Below are positions 22,878 through 35,449 of a stretch of DNA of 64,000 nt, piece by piece. Below the pieces are notes generated by a model, which worked only from the letters and a program-made list of their open reading frames with translations, was not told the DNA's origin and made no database searches. The translations under genes and the position numbers were made by a program. The stretch spans positions 20,495,286-20,559,285 of the forward strand of contig NC_135176.1 of assembly GCF_041146795.1 (NCBI RefSeq), read 5' to 3'. The DNA comes from Maylandia zebra (lineage: Eukaryota; Chordata; Actinopteri; Cichliformes; Cichlidae). Positions within the stretch are counted from its first letter, which is position 1. Each line of letters begins with the position of its first letter.

Positions 22878-23894
22878 GAAAGCTGCCGCTCTGAGGACAC
22901 AGTTTGTTGTTTCCAACTTAAAATAAAAAAATACACACCATACATACGACTGATCAAAATAATGACATATTTAAAAAAACAAAACAAATGAATTCTTCGG
23001 GATTTTCAATCAGAAAGCACAGATTGATTTTCTCACCACCAATCCATCTAACATGCAGTTTTAAAATAGTTTGAGCTTGATTTAAGTCGGGATAACTGTG
23101 ACACTGAATGTGACGTGAGGGACTTTTAAATCAAGAGCTTCTCGATTTTATAGGTTACATTTCACCCCGTATGAGGAGGCTTCATTTGCTCCTGTGTTTA
23201 TCCCACACTGGTGATATGGCAGCGCTCTCTATAAACCTAGCTGTATACACAGTTCACATTTTTCCAGCTCCTTTTGTGTGTTTCTACCTAAAGATAAGCA
23301 CCACGCATAACACTGAAGGGCGTTAAAGCCCATCTACACTACAGTTTGGTAACTAATCCCACTAACATATCCACAGACTGGCTCACTTTAACACTAGTTA
23401 TTGTTCCCAGAGTTCATCAGCAGTTCAAGCATGTGATTAGGAGATTATCAAAGGAGGAAGCAAACAAAGACCTGAGCAGAACAAACAGGCAGGTACTGAT
23501 TAAAGAGAACGAACTGCATCCACACCAGTGCCCAGGAGCATCTCCACCATCTTAGATTTTAGCACTGCCTCTAAATCAGTCTGTTTACGGTTTGATTTAT
23601 TTATTTAACATTGATTTCTTTAACAAAATGATTTATTTATATGCTGATTCATTTAGTTTATTTATTATCTATTTATTTGTATTTTTGTGTAAGATTTCTT
23701 TTTGGTGAAAGGCTCCTATTGCGACTTTTTTCCGAGGGGTGGAGGGCGTAATAGCGCTACAGATTTCTTCACAGGTGGAGGCGATTATTCCTTCCTGGAC
23801 TGTATGCATGTTTAAAAAAATGTCTCCTTTCTGTACTGTAGCAGAAGCTGTAACTTTATATTTGGAAACTAGAGCTTCCCTGTGTGTGTATTTT

Positions 23895-23899
<5 letters not shown>

Positions 23900-23939
<40 letters not shown>
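23900..23939 (+). repeat. (GT)n microsatellite
   Basis: About 20 uninterrupted GT units downstream of slc9a6. Confidence 0.95.
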
Positions 23940-23940
<1 letters not shown>

Positions 23941-25018
23941 CAGTCTGGCCAAGTATACTGATGTGGTTATTAGGGCTAATATTAGTTTATTTCTCGATTT
24001 TCTGCCTCCATCTGGTTGAGTTTAAAAAAACAAAACAAGCTTCTATGTGTTTGTGATGTCTCATCAAAGAAAACTGACAGCTGGCTGAACTGTTATGAAT
24101 TAAAGTGCCTATTCAGAAGCTCATTTACTTAATGTAGATTTGTACATATTTTGATTTGCTAACATGCAGTAAGGTGATTTTTTATTTTATTTTTTAATTT
24201 AATTTAATTTTTTTGTATGATGTAAAATCTTTTCGACTGATTAGGCCATTCATTGACTGCCTGTGGTGTAACTCAGTACATTCGGTCCTAAAGAGCCCAA
24301 AAGAGTGCAAATGATATAATAAATAATGTTGTGCTTGCATTAATGGATAGAAACACACATATTTTTCAAACGTAGGCATTCTGTGATCAAAGTTCCTAAG
24401 TGAAATTTATCAAAACGCTTATGTGACATGTGAAAATGAAGTAACAATGAGCGGATTCTGAATGTTGAGGGGACGTTACTCGAGCTCCCGGATGGTGTTG
24501 TTCCCTTATTTGGGAACCAGGCTCATCAAATATGTTCTGACCTCACTGGGAGATGTCTCCTCAGATAATCCACACCCTTGTTTGTGCTCACCAGGCACGT
24601 CTCACATAGCTACAACTATTTTGATGCCTAAAGAGAAAGTCGGTCAAAATTAGACCTCGTAAAAAAAATACATGGGTTTTAATTGTGCCGAGCTCCAAAT
24701 GTGTTGTCTTTTTGATCTTCGAGCAGTATTGAGGTTTGAGATTCTTACACAAATGTGGACATGCACCTCTTTGAATATTTGAAATATAAAAATTTGCTTG
24801 TGGAAACTGTGTATGTGATTGTTACACCTGCAATGGGTTGATAAGTGGATGTTTTAAAAAATGTTGGAGATTATAATTTCAGATGAAATTAATTTTTTCC
24901 CTGTTTAGTCCTAAAGTTATTAACAACAGTGTGTTTTCAGTCTGACAACTTGTGAGTTCTACTGAAATTAAATAAAAATACTTTTAGTGATATTAAATGG
25001 AATAGATTTTTCTGCTTT

Positions 25019-25046
<28 letters not shown>

Positions 25047-25054
<8 letters not shown>

Positions 25055-25620
25055 CATGTGAAAACTTTGTTTTTCACATGACTGTGTGCAGTCCTGTTAC
25101 TGAGTACTTGGAACCACCTTTAGCACCAATAATTTGAAGTAATTGTTTTCATTCTCTCACGTCACTGTGGAGGAATTCTGGCTCGCTCTTCTTTACAATG
25201 GTGCTTCAGTTCATTGGGATTTTTGGGAGCATTCATTTATGCACAGCTCTCTTTATGCACAGCATTTCAATCAGGTGGGGCTTTGACTGGGCCATTCCAG
25301 CCCTGAATCTTTTCTTTTCCAGTCATTTTGCTGTAGATTTGTTGGTGTGCTTGGATCTTTTTCTTATTGCTTGACCCAGCTTGGCCCAAGCTTTAGCGGT
25401 CAGACAGATGGCCTCTCATCTGGCATACAGAGGAGTTCATGGTTGACCTCAAGGTGCTAGAGCCTGTGGCTAAAGCAAGCACAGATTGTTACCCCTGAGC
25501 AGTGCCTGGCTGCTACTTACTTTTCAAATTTCTATGGAAGCAGGAAGGCTGTTCTTAGTTTTTCCACAGCATTTCTGTTCACATGACTGATGTACAGTAT
25601 ATATGTGCATGTAGCAAGAT
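25047..25620. mobile_element. Probable non-autonomous DNA transposon with terminal hairpin
   Basis: Starts with a perfect 18-bp inverted repeat, CACACAGTCATGTGAAAA (25047-25064) and TTTTCACATGACTGTGTG (25071-25088), around a 6-nt loop. The following text (CAATCAGGTGGGGCTTTGAC, then GCTGTAGATTTGTTGGTGTG) resembles a dispersed, coding-free teleost element I recall, but superfamily and right end are uncertain. Confidence 0.5.
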
Positions 25621-26267
25621 TTATATTCTCAGTCCTCAGCTATATGAAGAGCAGGATGGGACACCAAGTATGTTTAATATATATATATATATATTTACAA
25701 TTGCAGTAAGCATCTTCATGAGTGATTAAGTGTAGCTTGCACGAAGTCTTTAAAGGACAAATCAAAATGAGATGATTGAGAAATTGTATCTTTTTGATCT
25801 TTACAGTGTGTTTAGATTATGTTTATAGAGCTGAAACCAAGTTTTTGTGTGTGTTGCAAAATCTATGTAGCGTGGCTATGTAACTCTCACTTATCACTGT
25901 CCTTTAAAAAAAAGCATGTAATGTACTGAGTTCCTGACGAGCTCCGTGTGTCGTTCGGCTGTGGAGTATTTGAAATAAAAATCTCTACCATGCAAAGTTT
26001 TTTTGCATTATATATTATATTTATAAAATGTCGGCGCCATCATTTAACTAGGTCGTGGACTTTGAATATTAATTAGATACAAATTGCGCATAAAGGTATA
26101 ATATTTCTGAGTGAAAGCCTGCTGACTGAACTTCATATTTACTTTTATTTTGAAAACCCACTCTTCTTTTCGAGGCTTCGCGTGGGCTCTTATTGTGAAG
26201 GCTGAGCTCTGCGCCTCGGTGTGAGGTGTGGGTGTTTGGCTGGAGTTGATGCGGCCACAGGCTGCAG

Positions 26268-26282
26268 TATTTATAACACGTG
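26268..26282 (+). promoter_or_regulatory. fhl1 core promoter: TATA-like box and E-box
   Basis: TATTTATAAC at 26268-26277 overlaps a CACGTG E-box at 26277-26282. A GC-richer segment and a clean CCG|GTAAGC donor at 26358/26359 follow, as expected of a 5' non-coding exon. A TATA-plus-E-box start fits a muscle-expressed gene, but no transcript evidence is available. Confidence 0.55.
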
Positions 26283-26299
26283 AAGCCGTCGCTGAAGCG

Positions 26300-26358
26300 G
26301 AGTTCCGCTGCTTCCAGAGAGCCGCTCATCCACCGCTGCAGACCTCACTCTGATCCCG
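26300..26358 (+). other. Putative fhl1 5' non-coding exon
   Basis: Segment between the TATA-like box and a consensus GTAAGC donor, with no in-frame start. The next plausible acceptor is CTGCAG before position 38410, 19 nt upstream of the fhl1 ATG, leaving a first intron of about 12 kb. FHL1 genes are known to have long introns and several 5' exons, so other first exons may exist. Confidence 0.5.
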
Positions 26359-27232
26359 GTAAGCCGACCGATGAGCACCGCTGTTTGTTAACCCTCTGTA
26401 CCGGACTACCCCAGCCTCTTCTCATAAAAGCTGGATTTTAAACGGGACCGAGTAGCTGCTGCGGGGTTATTTTGTACTTAAGTATTCCAGTTATTAGTCT
26501 TTAATAAGTATTGCAGATTTTTAGTTACTTATTTACTTTATTTAATAATAAATAAACACGCAAACTCAGAGCAGGTTACATTTTGGTTCCTGTAGCTCTC
26601 TTCCTCTCTTACACTTGCAATGATTTCATTTACACTTAATCTGCAAAGCAGCATCTTGATATCCGGAGAGGAAACTAGGCTTAAAGTTGTCCGGGGCGTT
26701 GGCTGTCTGTGTAATATGTGTGTGTGTGTGTGTGTTAGTGTCAGTCTGAGTGCGTGTGAGCTACAGTTACATGCTGACTTGTGAAAGCCTGAGCTGCTCC
26801 TGAAATCTGTTTCCAGTTAGGAAGTCTGACTTTTTTTGTTGTTTTTTTCGTCCAATGATGGAACCTCTGAGGCCAAAAAATGCCTCTCAGAGGTCAATTA
26901 AAATTCTTGTACTGCTATTTTTCATTGTCCAACGTTTATGCGTGTGCGTGTAGCCATGTAATTGATGCATATGCTCTACCAGCTGGATTCAAGCTCCCCG
27001 GACTTTTTTCTTTGGTACTGGTGTGTTAACACATGTATCAAAAATGCCATGCAGGCTTCAGTTCTAAAAATAAAGCTGAAATACTGACACATGGTTAAAT
27101 AAACAGTCACAATGTTATGTTGGTATGGGGAAATGATGCCTTTTGTTGCTGGATGATGGAGTACAACATCACTCCCTATTGTGAGCAAACACACAGACAG
27201 TGTGTAAAACCAAATCCTACCTTCCACTGCCT

Positions 27233-27235
<3 letters not shown>

Positions 27236-27320
<85 letters not shown>
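27236..27320 (+). repeat. (CA)n microsatellite, long
   Basis: About 42 uninterrupted CA units in fhl1 intron 1. A GT run of about 34 units follows roughly 290 bp downstream. Confidence 0.96.
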
Positions 27321-27321
<1 letters not shown>

Positions 27322-27607
27322 CTGTGGGGAGTTTTCAGTTGGATTCTAAGCATGTTAAAGAAATTAGAGTGAGCTCAGTCCCATTAAAGACGTCCCAGCC
27401 CAATAAAACTTTATGCTGCTGGTCTTCCTTCACGTCATGGTAACTCCCTGTTGTGTTTTGCCTGTTGTGATTTTAATAGGATTGAATGTAAATAGGTGCA
27501 GACACTGTGGTCTTCTGTTTTTATTGATCCCCAATGGTCACGTGAACACTAGAGTTTAGTTTTTAATAGAGATTTCCAATGGATAGCATGGTAGAAACAG
27601 AAAGCTT

Positions 27608-27608
<1 letters not shown>

Positions 27609-27677
<69 letters not shown>
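27609..27677 (+). repeat. (GT)n microsatellite, long
   Basis: About 34 uninterrupted GT units, complementary in orientation to the CA run at 27,236-27,320. Confidence 0.96.
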
Positions 27678-28009
27678 GCCTTTTGTCCTGCAGCCAGTAA
27701 AACCTGTTGTGTTGTGTTTGGGTGTGCTGACATTGATCAGGGGGTGTGGAAACTTGTCTCATGCGAAAGGAAGAGGGCCACTTTATTAGTTACAAATTTC
27801 CTAAGTTTTCAATTGTAAATTGATGGTTTCTTAACAGAATTGCTTTTCCACTCCACTTGAGCACTCACCAAGTGCTTTAGACAACGTGTGTCAATCTAAC
27901 ATTCACACTCCAATGAACACATCAGGACCAGCTTGGGTTTCAGTATCAAACCACCAACTGTCTGATTATTATTTAACTTGCTCTACCTCCTGAGGCACAG
28001 CCATCCCAA

Positions 28010-28375
28010 CTGCACCTTAACACAAATATCTAATCTGCCAATCACATGGCAGCATCTTAGTGCAGTTAGGCAGGTAGCTGTGGTCCAGACAATAACTTAA
28101 ATCGCTTAGATCGCTTGTTATGCCGAAGAGCATCTCTGAATGCACAACACATAGAACCACAAAGTAGATGGGCTACAGCAGCAGAAGACAACACTTGGGT
28201 GCCACTCCTACGAACAGGAAACTGAGACTACAATTCACGCAGGCTCACCAACATTGGAGAGCCTGTCTAAGCCTGTCTTAAACTAATCTAAGGAGCTTGG
28301 AAGAAAAAGCAGTTCTGTAGGGAATATTTCCCAGCTGGTACTAGCAAGGTGTACCCAATAAAGTAAGGATATCTT
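28010..28375 (+). mobile_element. Internally deleted Tc1/mariner-like fragment
   Basis: Contains CAATCACATGGCAGCATCTT near the left end, GAGCATCTCTGAATGCACAA, GGGCTACAGCAGCAGAAGAC and CAGGAAACTGAGACTACAAT inside, and a right end TACTAGCAAGGTGTACCCAA. The same blocks occur in the longer copy at 35,450-36,190. They match a Tc1-like element common in teleosts (recalled). Most transposase sequence is missing. Confidence 0.65.
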
Positions 28376-28514
28376 AAGGAAAAGGGGAAGCAGTCTTCCC
28401 ACTTATCATTAAGTAAGAGTGACACCACTCTCATTCATACATTTTCTGTTGAATAAAAAGCTAAGAGCCAGGAGGTTTTAGCTTAGCCATAAAGACCAGA
28501 AGCAGGGAAAGGAC

Positions 28515-28590
28515 AACTTTCAGCTGCTCCCTTTAGTGCTCACCACAGTGGAGCATCTGCTTATATCTCACCCTAGTGTGGATCTGGTTT
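28515..28590 (-). mobile_element. Short LINE 3'-end fragment
   Basis: CAGCTGCTCCCTTTAGTGCT followed by CACCACAGTGGAGCATCTGC is the reverse complement of the teleost LINE terminus also seen at 19,375-19,565. Very short and diverged. Confidence 0.4.
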
Positions 28591-28979
28591 AGGGGGAAAA
28601 AAAGAAAGAAAAATCAACCATCGTCCCCTCTGATGCTCACTAATGACTGCACAGTTGTTAAAGTCAATCAACAAGCGTACAGTACAGTATTCCTAACTCC
28701 GTGCAGTCGGCATCTAACATCACATCCTATAGATAGAATTGACTTTTTTATTTAAGGATCAGTTAGATTATGCGTATAAAAATGTTTTTTTTATTTATTA
28801 TTATTTTATTTGTTGTTTATATAACAGGGGCTCCACATCCGGAGTGGATGCAGCGAAAATGTTGCCAAATCAAACATGCAGTGACCCTTTGTGAATATTG
28901 TTAAAGCATGTTGTGGGTTACTCATTTATGCTCTCCCTGACTCTGCTATGGTTGTTTTAACCTAGAGGGAAGCTACACA

Positions 28980-28993
28980 GCGCCCTCTGGTGG
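28980..28993 (-). promoter_or_regulatory. CTCF-like motif, minus strand
   Basis: GCGCCCTCTGGTGG is the reverse complement of CCACCAGAGGGCGC, the same 14-mer found on the plus strand at 20,600. The two point toward each other across the fhl1 5' exon. Confidence 0.45.
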
Positions 28994-31009
28994 ACAAAGT
29001 ATACACTGTCAACACTAATAACACATTTGAAGGGTGTTTCTTCCTTTTTTATCTTTACTTTTTAAATTGTCATTTATAAGCTATCTAAATATCAGATACC
29101 AACAATTACATAATATTGACAGATATATTGGCCATAGCAATATATCAACTGGGTTGTAACTTTGGTGAGTTCACTGTAGCTTATTTAATTTTAACGTAGT
29201 TATTTTTCATTTAGTTTTTTTAAGCAGTAGAAAGAGCCATGCTAGTTGTTTCCCCTTTCTTGTGGTCTTTATGCTAAGCTAGGCTAATGCTGGTTTCTGA
29301 CAGACAAGACACTTGAAGTATTTCAAAAAATAAATATTCAAAATATTCCTTTAGCTAATATTCTCCAGGCTAGAAAATTTAATTAAAAATAAATCTGAAT
29401 GAAGACTAGGAGAAATATAGCAAACAGCAGCTGAACTGTTGAACTTATACAGGAATTGTTTGGATGTTTAAAAATGGCTCGACTCATGTGAGGAGTGGCT
29501 GGAGTAAGAATCTGGAAAAATGGTTAGAAACGGAGATTTGCAGGGATTTTCTTGGTTGGAGATTTATGAGGGTAGACTGGAACAGTTTGGAGACAGGAGA
29601 ACCCCTGAGACTACATGAGATAATTTAAACTTTTACGAGTAACTTGGAAGTCTTCCCAGCAGGACTGCTCTGGTGCCAGAGTGGAGAGGGTCTTACTGTC
29701 ACACACACATGGAAAATGTCATGAAAACTGGTCAGACGTATTTTAGCTCCTGATTTAAAGGTCTTCTCGGTTACTGAGTGGAGAAATGAGTGCAGAAAGT
29801 GGAGTGTGTAACTCAAGACAAAGCGAGGTGGGTTAAGTGGATCTAACCAGAAGCTTCTGGTAAAGCCATCATGCCTGTCTTGTAGTAGCGGGACATGCTG
29901 TTTCTTTGACCTCACTCAGATCTGTTGTATCAGCTTTATCCCACTGTCTGGAATGCAGCTCTCAGCCGGGCCAGGTAAAACAGTCATTCAAGTTTTTCTT
30001 TGTGGCCCGCGCTAGAATACAAATGTTTAGCTGAACTTGCTGCCCAGCTTTAATCACTAATATGTTTCTTTTTCAGCCAGAATGATTGGGATCAGTGGTG
30101 GGAGCACTCTAACTGCAGTGTTGTTAGGCCACGATAAGGCTATAGTGTGATCGTTAAAGGTGCTCTAAGAAATATTTTGCTTGGTGAATATAGCAGAGGA
30201 AATGAATCCAGTGAGGTATCTGCCAAATGTGTAAACTCACTGAAAGAAAGCACTTCTTTTGCAAGAGAAACCATCTGAACAACAATATATGGTAATATGG
30301 TTTTCTCTTTGTGTCCAAGGTAGTTGTATACGTATGTAGTTTATAAAGCAAACCAGTTTGTGAACATTGCATCCTAATGAGGGCAGCTTCTGGTCACGGT
30401 GCTGCGATGCATTCTTTTTGTCTGTTGATTTTGTTGGTTTCAGACACGGACACACCTCTTTTATATGGTAATCCAAAGGACTTTAACCAAGTCTTTAGAA
30501 CAACCACCTAACTGACAAGGGCACCAATCAGCTTGTTATCTTTGTTTTCTTTAGTCAGCCAGAGACTTGTTGCCACTTAAACTTGATACAAGGTCCTTCA
30601 GATATCGCAGATGAGATTGCCAAATCCTTTTTCATCTTCTTTAAATCATTTTATTACTGTTGTAATATGTTGTAATGTGTTATTACCTGTGCAGATGGTT
30701 GCTAACGTCAACTCTCTCCATGAAAATGAAGAAACTTTAAGAAACTTTTAATAAATGACCAGTAACTTTTGAATTTCCATATTTTCACGCTACAGGTGTT
30801 AAATTCTAAGTATTACTGTTTGCTTGTTACTATTGTTGCCATTAAAATAACACAACTTCAACCAAGTAAACAGAAATGGACACTTTGTGTTTTGGAAACT
30901 TTAATTTATATAAACAAAGCTGCAGCTACTTTTTGAAAACGTGAATTCTCTTCACTTATTTTTATTAAACAACCATTCAAGGTTTTATTCATACAGGCCT
31001 AGAGACCAG

Positions 31010-31500
31010 TTGGCAACCTCCTGGCAACCACCAGTTGCTAGGGAAGAGTGTGTATTTCCCAGCCAGTTGGTGATGAGGTGCATGGTGCTGCACAGAAAAC
31101 CACCTTGCGATTGCTTTAGTCACTAACAGATTACCCAGGTTGCATGAAGTTTGTACAGAAGACTTGTCTGCAAACACCAACTGCTCCTAGTGCAGTAGTG
31201 AAAGTGTGAAAAGTGTTCTGCAATCTGTAAATGGAGACATTTTCCCTTCAAAGTAAATGTGTTGGTTGCAACAATGAGCACATTTACTTTGGTTTCTCAA
31301 AAAGAGTTTTACTATCATGCAGCTGGTAAGCATCTGCAGGTAAATTGGTGTCTTCCATGCAAACTATATGCAACCCGGACAATCTGCTCGTGACCAAAGC
31401 AATCGCACGGAAACTTTTGGTGCCGCATTCTCTTTTAGACCTACCTAGAAACATACAGCAAGCTACACCAACCTCTTGTCAACAAGTTGGGGAATGCAAA
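31010..31500. repeat. Inverted pair of a dispersed repeat
   Basis: Translation of the minus strand near 31,170-31,100 (TSCNLGNLLVTKAIAR) and of the plus strand near 31,365-31,410 (TICNPDNLLVTKAIAR) is nearly the same, so two copies face each other about 170 bp apart. A third copy lies at 17,785-17,990. The conserved frame is probably incidental; no known domain. Confidence 0.6.
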
Positions 31501-32502
31501 TTTTTCTTTAGAAAGGTAAAACTGAAAACTAACTAAGCCTATGTGACTGAGACCACAGCTAGCTAATCTGCTTTAATGCTGAGGTTTAATAGAAAAATGA
31601 ACATATTGTGAAGATAGGGGAGAAACTAGAACTCATGGAAAAAAACCCACATGGAACCACAGGGATAAATTCCACACATAAAGGTTTAAACCCAGAATCC
31701 TCTGTTCCTCATAGTTTATTCATCGTCAGGCCGTTATCACTGTTAATGTAGACGTAAGAAACAAGATTGCTTAAATGCCTTTATAGGTTAATGCTGTGGA
31801 CATTTGCAGTCTCAAAAGTTTCACTTCCTGCTTATGCAGAGGTTAAAACATATTTTTCTAAGCAAACTTGCACGATGAATTCAGACTTGAGGCCCCTGCA
31901 GGCAGTTATTTTGTGTTAACTAAAAAAGTGTCACAATGATGCGATACACATCAGTTTGCTTGTGTTTTGGGTAGATTTAACTTTGCAAAGCAAAATGTTA
32001 CCCAACTTTTTTCCCCCACGAAGTTAGTCATTAAATTGCTAAACTTTTAGACTTCCACATTTTAAAGGTCTCAAGCTTCTCAACAACTGCAACATCATTA
32101 AGTCATCATTCATGCCTCGCCTTGATGTTTAAACAATGAGTGACTCCTTATCAATACTCAGGATTTTTCCTGCTGTGCAACCAGAGGAAAGTCTCATTTC
32201 TGAATCCAAGTGTATGATAAGAATTTGTTATCTATCCCATCACTAAAATCTGCATAGCAATGCCACAATAGGAGGAAATTGGAACAACAGACATGTTAAG
32301 GTTAGCAGAGCTATCTGCAGGCTGCAGAGAAGTACTGGCTGCCGTGCTAAGTCTGTGATTTTTTAAAGAAAAGTCAGCGCTGAGGTCACACCTGCAGCAC
32401 ATACTGAGCGACGTAAGTTGAGCCAGGGTCTGTGGAATCTGCATTAATGACATATGAGTTTAACACAGTCAGTCTGTATGGACGAGCATATTAACAGTTC
32501 AC

Positions 32503-32526
32503 TCAGTGTGTGTGTGTGTGTGTGTG
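32503..32526 (+). repeat. (GT)n microsatellite, short
   Basis: About 12 GT units in fhl1 intron 1. Confidence 0.9.
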
Positions 32527-32611
32527 GCTGAACTGTGCCAGCTTCACAGTTCTGATGGAGACTTCCTGTTTCTCATTTTTCCACTACATTCTTGAGCGAT
32601 AAGCTCATGCC

Positions 32612-32612
<1 letters not shown>

Positions 32613-32698
<86 letters not shown>
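32613..32698 (+). repeat. (CA)n microsatellite, long
   Basis: About 42 uninterrupted CA units in fhl1 intron 1, roughly 90 bp after a short GT run. Confidence 0.96.
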
Positions 32699-32700
<2 letters not shown>

Positions 32701-35449
32701 CTGGTACACACTCTAAAATAATCCACACTATGTCATGTTTGCACTGGCAGATTTCTTGTCTGTCTCTGCTTCTTTATTGCGCACTCGCTGTCTCTTTCAC
32801 ATCCCCACACGTTTGCCTGATTTTCTCCTCGTCCACATGACATGATGTCACCTTTCCGCGCTTTGTGCTTACACAGTGTGGAAGGCTCGGGTTGGAGGAA
32901 GTGCTTCAACTTGTAACCGTCACACTAAGGTGGCTGAAACTTTAACCGAAAGAGGGGAAAAGATTCAGGGTGATTTAAAACTAATGCAGCCGAAATCCAC
33001 TCCCACTTCTCTTTATTCCCTGAACACTCAGTCCATGAAGGATTAAGGATGACACTCTTCTTATTGTTAACAACTGCCATAAAAAGACCAAAACCAACAA
33101 TGAACCGTTTCTACAAACATGCCTGGTTATCTTAACCCTGTCATACTTTATTTTACAGCACCAATATTTTTAGAAACTACTAAAAGTGAGACAAACCATG
33201 GGCCCTGTCGTTCCTCTGACTCAATCCCACACACACAATCCTGCATTTATCTGACTTTAAATAGTTCCCAAGAACACATAATTTACTCTGATTTATTGTC
33301 AATAAGAAAAATAAAGACTCACACAAGCCTTTACCACCAGTGCCTTATGCCAATGCCAACTAAAAGTCTTAAAAAATAAAATTTACCAAGTGTGGACAAA
33401 CTAATGTCACTCCATGGAGAGCTCCACATTCCCACAATGAGCTTTCTTTGGCTGCAGCACTGCCCTCAACTCTGCCTTTAGCCGTGACTGCGTGACACAG
33501 CCTAATTTTTCCGTGGTGATCTGACTGAGTTTCGTATTGGCCGCTTTAGCTGGAAGAAAACGATGTGTATGTGCTGCAGTGTTGTTACACAGTGCTATTT
33601 ATTGCTGGAAAACAAAGTAAAGACGTGCAGCAACAGTGTACTCGGAGCTGCCTGATGTCAGTTACACCTCATTTGTTTTAGTCCTGGCTTCCTGTCAGCC
33701 GTTGTTTAGCTCCCATCAGATAACAATTTCACGGTGCTCATAGCCAAGCATCAATACTGCCTTCTATGCGGTTACTGAGCAGAGTTCTGTGTCTTTGCAA
33801 AGTTCGACTCTGCAGGTGAAAGCAAAAATGAGAAACGGAGCAGGATTGAGAGCACTGGAAATCTTAGCTGAATCCTTATTAGTTTGGGAAGAGAAGGAAT
33901 TAAAATGTCAAGAAGCGTGGAGGGAAAACAGGAGGTAACAGGTAAATGCCAGACCTCGCCTTTATCTGACAGGACTTGCTTTCTTCCAGTGGAGACGGAT
34001 GAGTAACCTCTTCACACCCAGTCACCAAATAAACCAGACAGCTGCTGGTTGCTCCATTGAGTAATGATTGAGGCGGCCACCGAGGGGAAGATATATGTCC
34101 AGCTCCACAGTTCGGAGCTTTATTGTCTGTTAAGGAGATGAGACCACAAAGAAGTTATTTAATCAACTTTATTAACCACAGCACCTTTAACCTCTGCCTC
34201 ATACGTCTGTCAAAAAGACTGGATATTAAATTAAAATCGGGTTTCCTTCCAGACTTTATGAAAATGTTCATCTGCTTGTATTTGAGACTTTGAATTATGC
34301 CATAAAAATGTGCTTTCATGAGCATTCCCAGTCTGAGGAAAACAAAAAGACTTGTGTTGAAGTTCTAAATCACTTGCAAACAAACGAGCTGAAACACATT
34401 AAAAATCATTTTGATCAGTTTCGATTATGTCTCACTGACACTAGCAGCTCATCCAGATCCATCGCAGTTCAGCGGGTATTCTAATGTGTGAAGTTCACAA
34501 AGAAAGCGTTTAGTTTGCTTGTCATTGCTTAGATTTATTGCACAAAATAATGACTTCTTAATAGATTCTAATTTTCAAGAAGGCTCGCAAACCGTTCTAT
34601 CCACGACAAGTTCATCCAGAACACCACCCAATCAAAGTGCTCCAGCATTCACTGCGTCCATAAAAGGCATGAGCATCATCGTTTCACAGGATACACAGTG
34701 ACGACACCATATTTCAAGCTGTCGCATCGTTTTGTATCTTCTGATGTTTGATCTTCATCAGCAGTAAGAATCTGATGGGTGGTTTCAGTTCAACTTCGTT
34801 CACTACACCAGGAGCAAAATTAGGTGTAACTGAATAATTCAAAGCATGAGAGTTATGTTTTGAAATGAAAAGAGAAAAAGAAAATGACAAATGTTATCTT
34901 GAACATATTTGGGTGAAGACCCATCGTATGTGAGTTTGATTAAATTCTGGTTCTCGTCAGTTGCGGATGGACGACGGGCGCTTCACCATGGCACGAGCTG
35001 ATGAGTCTGCCAGATGAGCTAAAGAACAGATGTTTGAATGAAAAGGTCAAGTTATTCAAAAGTGGTATTTTAGCCATGATGAAAGTGTGGCCTCTGTAGA
35101 AGTGAAATGATAGTCTATACTATTTTTGCACAGACTCTCGAGGTCCTACGGGATGATCGTTTTTTATGATTTTGTATGAGATGTCTGCTGATGGCTTTGT
35201 TAACCATTCCCTTTGGCACCATCGTTGGGCAAAAACGTCACTTTTTCCTGTATAACCACTAATTTAGCTGTGTTTAGAGACATTTAGCAAAACATGTTAG
35301 TGTTATACTCGCTAAACATCAGCATGTTACCATGGTAACATTACTGTTGAGCTGAAAGCACTATTGTAATTAAGTAGAATGTTTAAAAAACTGCTCATTT
35401 TATCCCAATTTGAAATGTTTTCAAGTTGCAAACAGTTTTTCTTGTGATG

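Larger units (their letters stand above)
22878..26260. other. slc9a6 3' UTR and slc9a6-fhl1 intergenic region
   Basis: No gene is supported. An AATAAA occurs about 45 bp after the slc9a6 stop and others lie near 24,970 and 25,974, so the true 3' end is undetermined. The region also holds a (GT)n run at about 23,900-23,939, a (CA)n run at about 25,023-25,050 and a non-autonomous DNA element from 25,047. Confidence 0.5.

Noticed and set aside
29625..29915. 96-codon minus-strand ORF in fhl1 intron 1
   Set aside because: No recognisable domain or splice context; expected by chance in 12 kb.
34970..35030. Short ATG-containing segment after a CAG as an alternative fhl1 first exon
   Set aside because: No consensus donor follows and the 14-codon frame ends in a stop.
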